In this document: one piece after another, positions 42,331 to 53,600 of the stretch | Position numbering within the stretch: position 1 is the first letter of the stretch | Layout: each line of letters opens with the position of its first letter | Assembly (NCBI RefSeq): GCF_900167115.1 | Contig: NZ_FUXZ01000003.1 | Coordinates: forward strand, 248,001 to 312,000 | Reading direction: 5' to 3' | Length of the DNA stretch: 64,000 bases | From: Eubacterium uniforme | GTDB taxonomy: Bacteria; Bacillota; Clostridia; Lachnospirales; Lachnospiraceae | Position numbers and translations under genes: made by a program | Notes under the pieces: model-generated | Seen by the model: the letters and a program-made list of their open reading frames with translations, nothing else | Told to the model about the DNA's origin: nothing | Database searches by the model: none

Positions 42331-45102
42331 TTAAATATTTTCATTTCTAATTGTTTCAATGATATTCTGATTACTATTCTTCTTAACCGCATATCCCATG
42401 ATAATTGAAACAATAACTATAACAGCTACAATAGATATTCCAATTCCACTGTATGGCAGTGTATAATAACCAAGTTCCTTATCTCCACCAAGTAACTTAT
42501 AGGTTACGATAGAAGCGCCTATACCTAATATCAATCCATAGAATAATGCCTTCATTCCCATAAATATACTTTCAAGTCGAATCATTCTCTTAAATTCCTT
42601 CTTAGTCATTCCAACAGATTTAAGCATAGCAAATTCCTGGGCTCTTAATCCAATACTTGTTGTAATTGTATTAAATATACTAGTAATACCAATAAGAGTA
42701 ACTACAATGATAAATCCATATAAAAAGATTGAAATAATAAGCAAAAGATTTTTAATCATTTTAACTTGTTTATTCTGGTCATTTATGTAATTATACGAAT
42801 AATTATCCTTCACAAAATCATCTATTTTTTTGCTTAATTCAGTATCATTTTTGCAAGCAATATAAAAATTCACATCATAATCATACCCCGTATCAGCAAA
42901 TAATTCTTTAAACATTTTTTCTGATAAAATAAGCGTTGGTGAATAAGAATATGGACTCTTCATATAATCCGGTTCCTTATACGCTAATGCACTTATTTTT
43001 ATAGTAACATCTTTTTTAGGATTTTCACTAGGATTTTCACTAGAATCTTCCTCGATATCACTTTCTGAATATATATCTACTTTAGCCTTTAATTCATCTC
43101 CAGCTTTAAGATTAAGCATATTGAATTTAGAATTTTCATATCTATCTGTTTTTTCATTTAAAACAGAATACTCTAATCCATCAAGATATATAGCTCCATC
43201 TTTTATATCATCATAACTCTTGCCTATTTTCTTAGCATAATCCTTAAATGTATCTTCATCAACACAATTTACTTCAATTGAATTCTCTGAAAACTGATTT
43301 ATAAATTCTGAAACATCTAAGTCAGCATCCTTTGCATCCTGAGTCAGTTTATACATATACTCATCACTGAAATAATCTTTATCAAAATCATAAACATTTA
43401 AGTTTATAGCATAAACTACTTCATCAACACCTTTAAATTTGGCAATTTCCTTAATATTTTTCTTATTAGATTTCTCATAGGAAATCCTACCTGAAATATT
43501 ATACTTATCATTACCAACCTGATCTCTAACCGATTTATATAACCATCCAACAACACTGTTTAATATGATAAAACAAATAATTGTGATAACCATTGCAATT
43601 ATTGTGGTTCTATATTTCTTCTTATTTCTCTTTAAATTCTTATATGATAATTCTCCGCCAATACCACAAGTTTTTCTTACTAAAAATGGCACCTTAAGTT
43701 TCTTACCTTTAATCTTAATATCTCCGCTATTTCTGATAGATTCTATCGGAGAAATTTTAGTAGCTCTTCTTGCACTTCCAAATGATGACAATAAAATTGT
43801 TATTATCGCTAATACAACAGCAAATATTATCGCTGGTATTGAAACAATAAATGTTAACTTCATGTTTTGCAACATCTCAGCTGGTAATAAAGTATTAGTT
43901 ATTACTGATAAAATAAATGAAGCCACAAGTCCGAGTATAACACCTAATGGAATACCTATCATACCAATATAATATGCTTCATATAAAACACTAAATCTTA
44001 ACTGTGCCTTAGTAGCTCCAACACTTCTAAGCATACCATACTGTTTTGTCTTTTCTGTAACTGAAATATCAAAACTGTTTTTAATACAAAATACAGAAGC
44101 CGCAACAACAATAAGAGAAATAATAAGTGCAAAATTTTGTAATATCTCGATACCCGCTCCTTTAATTGGATCTATTTCCAAATTAATAAGATATGCATTT
44201 ACATTTATTGAATATTTAGCTTTATCTATATCTTTTTCTGCTTTTTCCAAATCTTCTGAAGTTTTACCTTCAAGATTTCCAGTTACTACAAGTTCTAAAC
44301 TTTCACCATCAATACCTAACAATTCACCAATGATATCATATGATTCTTTTAAAGCATTTTTCTTAAAATATACATACACATCAACCTTATCACCTTCAGT
44401 AATATTTACTTTTGCTGAATTTGGAGTCGTAAAGAATGTAAATCCAGCTGCTCCATAAGCTTCAACATAATTAGATAAACCAGAATAATAACCTGTTACC
44501 TTGTATTCTTTTTTCTCTGCATTGATGATCTTTTCGTCGCCATTTTCTTCATCTACATCATTTTCGACTTTCTCTTCTTCATCGGGATGTTCAATATCTG
44601 AATTATAATTAATCACATCTCCTTTATAATTAGTTCTCTGACCAACATCTAATGTAATAGTATCTCCAATCTCAACCTTCTTATCGTTATTTTTATAGTT
44701 TTCAGGAATCAAAACTTCATTATCACCACTAGGAATTTTACCTTTACAGACATTCACTCTTAACACATCAAAATCATCCTTAGCAACACTAACAATATTT
44801 GCATATGGTTTTTCTGCATCTTCAAGTTCAGCAAATCCTAAACTTTTTATATATGCATAATCCTTTACCTGTCGATTATTTTCAATATAACTTAAATCCT
44901 CATAATCAACTGCTTTTATACTATAATGAAATGCACCCTTAATTGACTTTTCAAATTCAACTAATGAATTAACTCCCGTCATATACATATCAGCCACAGC
45001 TGTAATAAGTGCAACAGACAAGATAACACCAATAATAGTTACTATTGTTCTCTTTTTATTTAGTTTCATATTCTTTTTAGTAAGCATCTTTAAAAATTTC
45101 AT
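42331..45102 (-). CDS. MacB/FtsX-type ABC transporter permease
   Basis: The 923-residue permease has the two-halves FtsX layout: an N-terminal membrane helix (about 18-40), a large extracellular domain with an acidic insert (HPDEEEKVENDVDEENGDE), three helices of the first FtsX domain (about 325-450), a central helix (about 505-530), a second extracellular domain and the last three helices (about 790-910). The conserved QYGMLRSVGATKAQLR and EFAMLKSVGMTKKEFKRM coupling motifs are both present. It is the partner of the ATPase gene 51 bp upstream. Such exporters handle peptides, lipoproteins or antimicrobial stress; substrate unknown. Start: AGAGGAAG upstream. Confidence 0.92.
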   Translation of the reverse strand: MKFLKMLTKKNMKLNKKRTIVTIIGVILSVALITAVADMYMTGVNSLVEFEKSIKGAFHYSIKAVDYEDLSYIENNRQVKDYAYIKSLGFAELEDAEKPYANIVSVAKDDFDVLRVNVCKGKIPSGDNEVLIPENYKNNDKKVEIGDTITLDVGQRTNYKGDVINYNSDIEHPDEEEKVENDVDEENGDEKIINAEKKEYKVTGYYSGLSNYVEAYGAAGFTFFTTPNSAKVNITEGDKVDVYVYFKKNALKESYDIIGELLGIDGESLELVVTGNLEGKTSEDLEKAEKDIDKAKYSINVNAYLINLEIDPIKGAGIEILQNFALIISLIVVAASVFCIKNSFDISVTEKTKQYGMLRSVGATKAQLRFSVLYEAYYIGMIGIPLGVILGLVASFILSVITNTLLPAEMLQNMKLTFIVSIPAIIFAVVLAIITILLSSFGSARRATKISPIESIRNSGDIKIKGKKLKVPFLVRKTCGIGGELSYKNLKRNKKKYRTTIIAMVITIICFIILNSVVGWLYKSVRDQVGNDKYNISGRISYEKSNKKNIKEIAKFKGVDEVVYAINLNVYDFDKDYFSDEYMYKLTQDAKDADLDVSEFINQFSENSIEVNCVDEDTFKDYAKKIGKSYDDIKDGAIYLDGLEYSVLNEKTDRYENSKFNMLNLKAGDELKAKVDIYSESDIEEDSSENPSENPKKDVTIKISALAYKEPDYMKSPYSYSPTLILSEKMFKELFADTGYDYDVNFYIACKNDTELSKKIDDFVKDNYSYNYINDQNKQVKMIKNLLLIISIFLYGFIIVVTLIGITSIFNTITTSIGLRAQEFAMLKSVGMTKKEFKRMIRLESIFMGMKALFYGLILGIGASIVTYKLLGGDKELGYYTLPYSGIGISIVAVIVIVSIIMGYAVKKNSNQNIIETIRNENI

Positions 45103-45153
45103 TTCAATCTTCCTCTACAATTCAATCTAATTGTTTAATATAAATTTTTTCAT

Positions 45154-45822
45154 CTATTCATTAACAATTCTACCATCAGCAATCTTAATAACTCTATCTG
45201 CCATCTTGGCAATTTCCATGTTATGTGTAATCATAACTATAGTTTGTTTCATCTCTCTATTAGTTTTCTTAAGTAAAGCAACCACCTCATCACTAGACTT
45301 AGTATCAAGGTTACCAGTAGGTTCATCTGCAAGTACAATTGTAGGTCTTGTAATAAGCGCTCTACCAATGCTTGTTCTCTGCTGCTGACCACCAGAAAGT
45401 TCATTAGGAAGATGATTTCTTCTTTGCTTTAATCCAAGTACATCAAGCATTGATTCTATCTGATCCTGTTCAACTTTTCTTCCATCAAGAGATAATGGAA
45501 GTGTTATATTTTCCTCAACATTTAAAACTGGAATCAAGTTATAGAACTGATACACAAGTCCTACCTGTCTTCTTCTAAAAATAGCTAACTTTTCATCATC
45601 AAAACTAAAAATATCTTTTCCATCAATATAAACCTTTCCACTCGTTGGTCTGTCAACGCCACCTAAAAGATGAAGAAGTGTTGATTTACCACTTCCGGAT
45701 GCTCCGATAATGGCAACAAATTCGCCCTTTTCCACTGAAAAAGAAACATTATCTAGCGCAACAACTTTAGCCTCATCCTTTCCATATATTTTTGTAAGAT
45801 TTTCAACTTTTAAAATTTCCAT
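45154..45822 (-). CDS. ABC transporter ATP-binding protein (LolD/MacB type)
   Basis: This 222-residue ATPase energises the FtsX-type permease encoded next to it. It has Walker A GASGSGKST near residue 42, the Q-loop YQFYNLIPVLNVEEN, signature SGGQQQRTSIGRAL and Walker B IVLADEPTGNLD followed by the H-loop ITHN. AGGAG lies six bases before the ATG at 45822; a GTG three bases further upstream is less likely as start. A TATAAT at 46015-46020 and an adjacent pair of GTAACTTAC-like repeats probably form the operon's regulated promoter, suggesting inducible expression. Confidence 0.94.
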   Translation of the reverse strand: MEILKVENLTKIYGKDEAKVVALDNVSFSVEKGEFVAIIGASGSGKSTLLHLLGGVDRPTSGKVYIDGKDIFSFDDEKLAIFRRRQVGLVYQFYNLIPVLNVEENITLPLSLDGRKVEQDQIESMLDVLGLKQRRNHLPNELSGGQQQRTSIGRALITRPTIVLADEPTGNLDTKSSDEVVALLKKTNREMKQTIVMITHNMEIAKMADRVIKIADGRIVNE

Positions 45823-46184
45823 CACTATCTCCTATCTTTTCTTTTTATTCTTACCAACTTCTCTGTAAGGTAAAACGGTTCTTTTCCTTCATTATAAATT
45901 TTATGATTTCGTTCTTTTCATCTCTTTATAATTTCTTCATGACCTCTTTAATTTTTCATGTTCATTCTTTAATCTCTTTATAAATTTCTCTCTTTTTTTC
46001 ACCTTACAATATGAATTATACATATGTAAAGTTACACGTAAGTTACTTTGAAAAAATTTTTTTAAATATTCATATCATCCAACATCAAATTTAGTATAAT
46101 ATATATTATCTGAGGTTATTTCATGATATTTACATAAACGTAAACATTTATTATATCTAAGCAAGCAAGGAGAAATTATATCAA
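45823..46184. other. Divergent promoter region between the ABC operon and the folate gene
   Basis: This 362-bp spacer separates the ABC operon from the only plus-strand gene. The minus strand contains several very short open frames (the longest about 21 codons, Lys/Glu-rich, from GTG near 46002) without a correctly spaced ribosome binding site, so I do not call a gene. The repeated CTCTTTATAATTTC-like T/C-rich phrase (about 45930-46000) may be remnants of coding DNA. Confidence 0.4.
46015..46046 (-). promoter_or_regulatory. Probable promoter and operator repeats of the ABC operon
   Basis: TATAAT at 46015-46020 on the minus strand is followed upstream by GTAACTTTAC (46026-46035) and GTAACTTAC (46038-46046), a direct repeat with 12-base period over the spacer and -35 position. 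No consensus -35 box is present, which fits an activator-dependent promoter. Confidence 0.45.
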
Positions 46185-46805
46185 ATGCAATTAAATACAT
46201 CAAATATTTTAAACAAATCTGTACTTAGAAATGAAATCTTAAATAAGAGAAAATCTCTTTCAAAAGATAAAATAGCAAATACATCAGAACTTCTGTGTAA
46301 TAAAATAATTAATCATCCAAAATATAAGGATGCTAACATCATTCTTGCCTATATGGCTCAAGATGGTGAGATTGATTTAGAAGTTTTAATGAAAGATGCA
46401 ATAAGTAAAGACAAAAAAGTATATATACCAAAAGTACTAAGAAAACATACTATGGAATTTTATAGATATACAAATAAAGATGATTTAGAAATTAGTAACT
46501 TTGGAATATTAGAGCCAAAAGAAAAGGAACCATTACAAATATCTGAAACAGATCAAATATTTGTAATAGTTCCTGGTGTTGCATTTGATAAATCAGGAAA
46601 TCGTATAGGCTATGGTGGTGGATTCTATGATACATATCTTTCAAATCTACTTGATAAATATAATAATAAATCTACTAAAACAAAGATAACTGATAAAACC
46701 ACATCTTCAATATACACACTTGCACCATGTTACAATTTCCAATTAATTGACTTTATAAAATCTGAAGATTTTGACATACCAGTTATGGAAGTAATCACTT
46801 TATAA
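46185..46805 (+). CDS. 5-formyltetrahydrofolate cyclo-ligase
   Basis: The 206-residue enzyme converts 5-formyl-THF to 5,10-methenyl-THF with ATP. The family signature PGVAFDKSGNRIGYGGGFYD is clear near residue 145, and the N-terminal LRNEILNKRKSLS is the ATP-contacting basic helix. It is the only plus-strand gene of the window. AAGGAG lies twelve bases before the ATG, longer than usual; a TTTACA near 46129 with TTATAT 16 bases on could be the promoter. Its stop codon abuts the stop codon of the convergent sirtuin gene with no base between, so no terminator can lie between them. Confidence 0.93.
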   Translation: MQLNTSNILNKSVLRNEILNKRKSLSKDKIANTSELLCNKIINHPKYKDANIILAYMAQDGEIDLEVLMKDAISKDKKVYIPKVLRKHTMEFYRYTNKDDLEISNFGILEPKEKEPLQISETDQIFVIVPGVAFDKSGNRIGYGGGFYDTYLSNLLDKYNNKSTKTKITDKTTSSIYTLAPCYNFQLIDFIKSEDFDIPVMEVITL

Positions 46806-47540
46806 TTACATAAGTTCTAAAGCTTTCTTCATAACCATGGCAATATCATCATTAATAACAAGATCACATTCCTTATCTGCAGATGTTTTTGATTTATTAA
46901 TCATGACAAGTTTGCTACCTTTAAAGTAATGTATAAATCCAGCAGCAGGATAAACTATAAGTGATGTTCCACCTATAATCAAAACGTCTGCATTTGCTAT
47001 GGCATTAACAGCTCCTCTTATAACTTCATCATCCAAGCCTTCTTCGTATAAGACAACATCTGGCTTAATAATCCCACCACACTCATCACAAGTAGGTACA
47101 CCTTCTGCATTAACCACATATTTTTCGTCAAAAAACTTATGACATGATGTGCAGTAATTTCTCTTTACACTTCCGTGAAGTTCATAAACAACCTTACTAC
47201 CTGCTGCCTGATGAAGGCCATCTATATTCTGTGTTACAACAGCCTTAAGTTTCCCCATCTCTTCTAACTTAGCAAGTGCCTTATGGCAATCATTAGGAAG
47301 AGCATCCTCATAAATTAAATTCTTCTTATAAAAATCATAAAACTCTTCAGTATGTCTAACATAAAAACTATGTGATACAGCCTGTTCTGGGGTAAAATGT
47401 GCATTCAACTTTTTACTATAAAGTCCATCCGAGCTTCTAAAATCCGGAATATTACTAGCTGTTGAAACACCTGCTCCCCCAAAGAAAACAATGTTATCAC
47501 TTTCCCTTAAAATCTGTGCTAATTCCTGTATTTTCTCCAT
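46806..47540 (-). CDS. cobB: Sirtuin-type NAD-dependent protein deacylase
   Basis: The 244-residue Sir2 enzyme removes acyl groups from lysine using NAD. It has the NAD motif GAGVSTASNIPDFRSSDGLY near residue 22, TQNIDGLHQ, the catalytic histidine in YELHGS, and four zinc cysteines (YCTSC and CDECG). The start at 47540 has AGGAG nine bases upstream, and a good promoter lies at 47581-47609; the longer frame to 47609 would begin inside that promoter. The 24 bases spanning ribosome binding site and start codon are repeated exactly, inverted, at 47611-47634. Convergent with the folate gene. Confidence 0.95.
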   Translation of the reverse strand: MEKIQELAQILRESDNIVFFGGAGVSTASNIPDFRSSDGLYSKKLNAHFTPEQAVSHSFYVRHTEEFYDFYKKNLIYEDALPNDCHKALAKLEEMGKLKAVVTQNIDGLHQAAGSKVVYELHGSVKRNYCTSCHKFFDEKYVVNAEGVPTCDECGGIIKPDVVLYEEGLDDEVIRGAVNAIANADVLIIGGTSLIVYPAAGFIHYFKGSKLVMINKSKTSADKECDLVINDDIAMVMKKALELM

Positions 47541-47634
47541 AATCCTTCTCCTATCTAATAAAAGTATACGTATAATATATATTTTACCACTACAGAATTT
47601 ATAGTTCAACGAGAAGGATTATGGAGAAAATACA
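47527..47634. repeat. 24-bp perfect inverted repeat duplicating the sirtuin translation start
   Basis: The right arm, plus-strand GAGAAGGATTATGGAGAAAA plus TACA (47611-47634), is the exact reverse complement of 47527-47550, which contains the sirtuin ribosome binding site and first codons. The arms flank 60 bp that include the sirtuin promoter. The duplicated arm would start a 19-codon plus-strand frame (MEKIHKSKTDTRKYECLPKS) that runs into the terminator of the giant adhesin gene. Confidence 0.85.
47581..47609 (-). promoter_or_regulatory. Promoter of the sirtuin gene
   Basis: Minus strand TTGAAC (47604-47609), 17-base spacer, TAAAAT (47581-47586), inside the loop between the two 24-bp inverted arms. 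Confidence 0.75.
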
Positions 47635-47640
47635 TAAAAG

Positions 47641-47672
47641 CAAAACAGACACCCGCAAATACGAGTGCCTGC
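47641..47672 (-). terminator. Terminator of the giant adhesin gene
   Basis: Stem CAGGCACTCG paired with CGGGTGTCTG (one G-U and one mismatch-like pair), followed on the minus strand by TTTTGCTTTT, 27 bases after the stop codon. Confidence 0.75.
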
Positions 47673-47698
47673 CAAAAAGTTTTTAAAATAGTTCTTAT

Positions 47699-50600
47699 TT
47701 ATTTTTTAATGGATTTTTTGTTTCTACGCTTACTTCTTAATAAGTATGCATTTGCTGAACCTGACATAATGAAGATTACTAACATTAATGCGATTCTAGA
47801 GTTATCACCAGTTTCAACTGTTCTGCTCTCATTGTTTTCGTCTTTATCATTATCTCTCTTGTGTCTGTGCGCATCAAGTGTATCTTCTGGATTATCGTCG
47901 TCATCATCCTCATCATTATCGCCATCAGCCTTATCCTTTGACTTCTTAGAGTTAACTGATTTCTTATCAGTCATCTTTACAGTCTCAACTTTTTTCGACT
48001 TCTTTTCATTAAGAATATGAACATTTCCTTTTTCATCAATCTTGAAATTAATATCATCAGCAAGTTCATATCCCTTAGGTGCTTTTACTTCATGAAGAGT
48101 ATATTCAACATCCTTTAAAAGTCCATAACATACGGTCTCTTTAACTTCAGATGTAAATCTAAATACTACTTTACCCTTCTTATTAAGAATTGCCATCTTA
48201 GCACCTGCAAGTCCACTACCATCCTCAGTAATCTTCTTTATTTTAACTTCTGTAAGTTTATTAACAAATTCTGCCTTCTCTAATTTTCCACTTTCATTAT
48301 TACTAATAAAGTCCTTAATGTCAGCATTTCTTGCATAACTTACTTCAGTACTAAGATTTCCATCACCTTCGTTTTTAACAACAACCTTTGCACAAACTGT
48401 TTTAGCTGTGTAAAGTACATTGCTAATCTGATTATCAGTATCTTCTGTAATCTGGTAATAATGTGTACCTACATCCTGCAGTGTATAATGAATAGCATCA
48501 AATAAAATACTACCATCACTTAAACTCTTACCAGATATTTCTTCTTTGGACTTAATTTCTTTTCCTGACTTATCAAATTCCTTAAAGCTAAATCTAAACG
48601 CTCCATCTTTCATAATATTATTTTTAAAGTTATTTAATGAAAGATTTTCAACTTCTTTTTCACCTTTAAGCTCTAAATTAACTTCAGCCTTATATGTATT
48701 AACAAATTCAGTTTCATAATTTGCCTTACCATCAACAAATACTGTTGCTCCGCTAGAAATAAGACTTGGATCATTAGGGTCATTAACACCTTCATTATCA
48801 TCTGCATTAACACCATACTCAACTGAGTTTCTTGAATAACCAGATGTATTTCCTAATAACTTATTAACAACTTCCTCTTTAGTATCTTCCTCAACAGTAA
48901 TGATTAGAGTACCCTTTCTGCCATCTTCAATTCCAACAAAGATATAATATTCAGTTTTATCATATACATATCCCTTAGCATTACCAGCTTTTTCAACCAC
49001 TTTGTATACGTGATTTCCAACATCGCTAAGTGAATAAACTATATCAGATAAATCAACTTCTTCTGAAACCTTACAAGAGCCTTCACTAACAAGCTTGTTA
49101 ACAAATCTATCATCACTATCTGCCACACCGCCTGTTGCATTTGCTGAATTCTTATCAAGCATTTCATATACTTCAAATGTAAATACGTTGCCCATATTCT
49201 TTCCGTCGCTATTTACATCATCATAGACTTTCTTGCTATCAAACATCATAGCCATCTTTTTAGCCTTAATTGTAAGTGTTCCACTAGCTTCATATGTATT
49301 TGTAAAGTTAATTTCACCTGACCGTGATGTTGAAGTAACATTTAACTTGCCACCATCAGCATCCTCTACATTAGCATAAACTTCATAAATTGTATCATCA
49401 TAAGTTACACCACCAGCTTTAACATCAGGTACAACTTCCTTAACTACATATTTGTATAAGCCTTCATCATTCTTAGTAGAATTCTTAATATACTCAATGT
49501 TATCAAAATTAATCTTTCCTTTAGCATCACTATAAGCAGTATATGTTCTACCAGTTAAATTTAATACTTCTTCACCTGTTGCATTACTTGAAACCTTATA
49601 CTCAGTAACTTCAAACTTAAACTCTTTATCATCAAGACTTCTGCCTATAAGAGTTTTCTTTCCTTCTAATAATAATTTACCAGAAGCTTCATAACTATTA
49701 ATGAATGTTGCTTCATCTTCATCATTCTTAGTAATTTCATAGCTAACACTTCCATCTTTAATAGAAGCACCAGAAACAACCACCTTAAGAGTACCATCAC
49801 CATTATCAGTTACATTAACACTAACTTCATATGTCTTATTACTATATGTGTATCCCTCAGGTTTAGGATTTGGAACTCTTTCCTTAACAATATAATTATG
49901 AGTTCCAATATTTTGTTTAACGCCAGTCTGACTTCCATCAATATAATATTCAATTTCAGCAAATGCTATATTTCCATTAGCATCATTGCTACCTGATGAA
50001 ACAAGTTCATCTCCTTCATATATATCAAAAGTAAACTGACCATCAGTAAGTTCACGACCCTTTAATGCCTTTTTAGCAGTAAATGAAATTGAAGCCTTTG
50101 CATCATATTCATTAATAAAATCAATTGAATCTACCGACTTACCTGCTTTATCAACAATAGTCTTTGAAATACTTAAACTACCATTATTACCGTCTGAAAT
50201 CTTAACAGTAACTTTATATTCCTCAGATGAATAAGTAATACCACCAGGATTAACATTAGGTTCATTCTCATAAAGAGTATACTCATATGTCTTTCCTATA
50301 TCATTTTCATCATAAGTTATTTCGTCAAAACTAATTGTTCCATCACTATTTACTCTACCATAAATTGAAGTATCCGATGTAGTGCCTGCTGATACATCCT
50401 TTCTAGTTCCATAAATCAAGAATTCATTATCTTTAATGTTTCTGCCATTTAGTATCTTTTTGCCACTAAGTACTAACTTACCTGTTGCATTATATGTATT
50501 AGTGAAGTTTGCATCACCAGAAACATAATTAGCATTTACATTTAGTTTTCCTTTACCAGCATCAGTAACATCAACTCTTACTCTATTCTTTGTACTATCA

Positions 50601-53600
50601 TAAGTGATACCTTCATAACTATTATTAGTTGCACCAGTTGGAATCTTTTCTTCAATAATGTAATAATGACTTCCAATATCATCAAATGAGTAACTTATCT
50701 CTGGATACTTAATATCAGCAACTGCGCTCTTAGAAGTATCTGAAAGATTTGCGCTTTCAACACCTGCAGTATAAGTTATATTCTTATTGCTACTATCCAT
50801 TTTAGGAGTTGCATATGTATCATCTGTATACTCAGTAATTACAAATTCAAACTGATCATCAGCAATATTATGATTTACTAATGTCTTTGTACCAGCAAAT
50901 GCAATCTTACCATTTGCATCATATGTGTTATCAAAATGAATTCCACTTGCGCCACTAACTTCCTTAGTAACATTAAGCGTACCATCATTATTATCACTTA
51001 CAGTAACAACAACTTTTATTTCTCTATCATCATAAGTTATTCCATCATTTTCATTTGGATCAATCTCATTAATGATATAGTAATGCTTTCCTACATCACC
51101 TGCATCATATGAGAAATCCAAATCAAACTCAAATGTCGAATTAGCATTTGCTAAAGTTTGTGATGTATTACCAGTTGTCCTTACTATATCTGCACCCATG
51201 CTATCCTTCTTAACAGTTGCATAAGTATTATCTGTGTACTCAGTAAGTTTAAACTTAAATGCATCCCTATCCTGAGCTTTATTATATGACTTAGTTCCTT
51301 CTAAAGTAATATCACCATTTGCTTCATACTTATTTACAAATTTAAGGTTTTCATCAACGTAAGTAACATCACTAGCATCAAGATCACCACTTGAAGTACG
51401 TTTTACAACAACTTTAATTCTCTTGAAACTATTATCATATGTAATTCCGTCTTTCCTATTCCGTCTATCAACATCTTCAGGAACTCTTTCCTTAATTCCG
51501 AAATAATATGTTCCTGTCTTTACAAACTTAACATTATCAAATGAAACCTTGCCATCGGCTTTTGCAAAAACTGTTTGAAGTAAAACGGCTTTTGCATCAT
51601 CGAAACTACCATACATGCTTCCAATCTGATATAAATCAAAAGCAAATTCATTTCCTTTTAATGTCTTATTGTATTCTTTTTCTGCTTCAAAATTAGTTTC
51701 TGTAAACTTATTATCATATTTATTTACAGCCTTAATTTCTACATGATTATCAACTGGATACTCACTTGCAGCAGAATTCTTTCTACTAGTCGGATAGAAA
51801 GATATTGTATTATTATTTAAAACAGTATTTTTATAACCATTAATTGTATATGACAATTCACAAGCTAACCCACTTATGTCTGCGCCACTTTCTGATAAAT
51901 AATATAATCTGTTTCTATATAGAGGAATTCCACCTATAACTACACCATTATCAGTATTCTTAAAAGTAATACCAGGAAATTCTTCCTGTAACTTAAACTT
52001 CTTACTTACTGCATCCCAAGTAATCTTAAAGTAACTATCTGAACCTGACTTAAGTTCAAAAGTAAAACCATTTGGAATGTCGATTTCATTACCATCCCCA
52101 TCAACACAAGTCTTAGTTAAATCGAGTTCAATAGTACCCTTATTAACATATTCAACTGTATCAATACCAGATTCATCAATATCACCACTTACAACATTAC
52201 CGCCTACAGTTTTATTATCATTTCCATTTGAATCACTCTGATTAATTGAAGTTTCAAAAGCATTATCAACTACTTCCTTAACTTCATATGTAAATCCATC
52301 AGGAATTCCAACAATTTCAAATTGTTCACCATTCTTTAGACTAATAATTTGATTACTTAAATAAGTTGAAACTGTTTCTTTTCCTTCAGAATCTGTCTTA
52401 ATGGCTTCATAAGAATCTACTGATTCTTTACCATCTTCACCTTTAATTGTTATGCCAAAGTTAAAACTCTTTTCAAGTGTTTCTTCACTTGCTTGTTCTA
52501 CTGTTTTCTTAACAACTAAACGTCCCTTACTTTCTTCATTATAAATTTCAAAAGTAGGTAATTCTTTTTCACCATCAATTTTAACTAACTGTCCACATCC
52601 ATCAGTTGAAATACTCTGTCCACTATATGTAAAGCTATTTCCATCCTCATCAGATACTTTACTTACATAACCATTTGAAATCCTTATTTCATATACGTTT
52701 CTATCTAATACGCATCCTTCCGGTGCCTTAGTTTCCTTTAAGTAAATAACATCCGAATCAAGTGAAATATCAATATTTCTAAATTCTATTATTCCATCTT
52801 CATTTAAATCGTACTGACCTTCACCATCCTTTACCTTCTGGATTAATGAAGTACAATTAGCATCTGAATATGCAGCAAATTCTGCACCTTTTAGATTTCT
52901 ACTTGTTCCCTTTAAAACCTTATTAACATCAAATCCAAACTTCTGATTTGATACTCGAATGACAGGGGCCTTATCTCCATTTAAATCTTCTGGAGTCATT
53001 CTTGCTAAAACATACTTATCAATTCCTTCTGGAATACTTAAGCCATCAGCATCTTCCCCATCTGAAGATACATAATAATAAATAGGTTCCTCTCTAAGCA
53101 TGTAATCTTCTGGAGCATCAGTTTCCACAAGTTTATACCATGTTTTATCATCAACAATTTTAATTGCAGATGAATTTTCAACCTTATTCTTTACTAAAAT
53201 AATACCGTCATCACCTGTTTTTATAGGTCCATATCCTGTAACAGCTTCATCTGTAAGTAATTCCCATGTAACCTGATTATTAACAACAGTACCTTTATAT
53301 AAATCAAATGTTGCATTTAAATGTTTTCTTGCATCATATTCATCAAACTTTTCAATTTTAACCTGATTAACAACAGCTTCTGAACCCTCTCTGTAATCAT
53401 GAATTAAAACCTTATCTATAGTCTGATCAAGAGTAACTGTTGTTCCTCTAACCTTAGCAGTATTTATACACTTAACATATTCATTAGAGCCACCTAAAAC
53501 CTTAGCATCATAAGTAACTCTATATCTACAATCCTTATCCTCTACCGTTAAAGTTACAACTAAATTATTATCATTTGTATGATATGCGATTTCACTACTA

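Noticed and set aside
45830-46005. Small lysine-rich leader peptide upstream of the ABC operon
   Set aside because: The short frames (13-21 codons) lack correctly spaced ribosome binding sites and differ in frame, so I could not support a gene.
47619-47678. 19-codon plus-strand gene started by the inverted copy of the sirtuin ribosome binding site
   Set aside because: The frame has a good ribosome binding site but no visible plus-strand promoter and runs through a terminator hairpin; kept only as part of the inverted-repeat finding.
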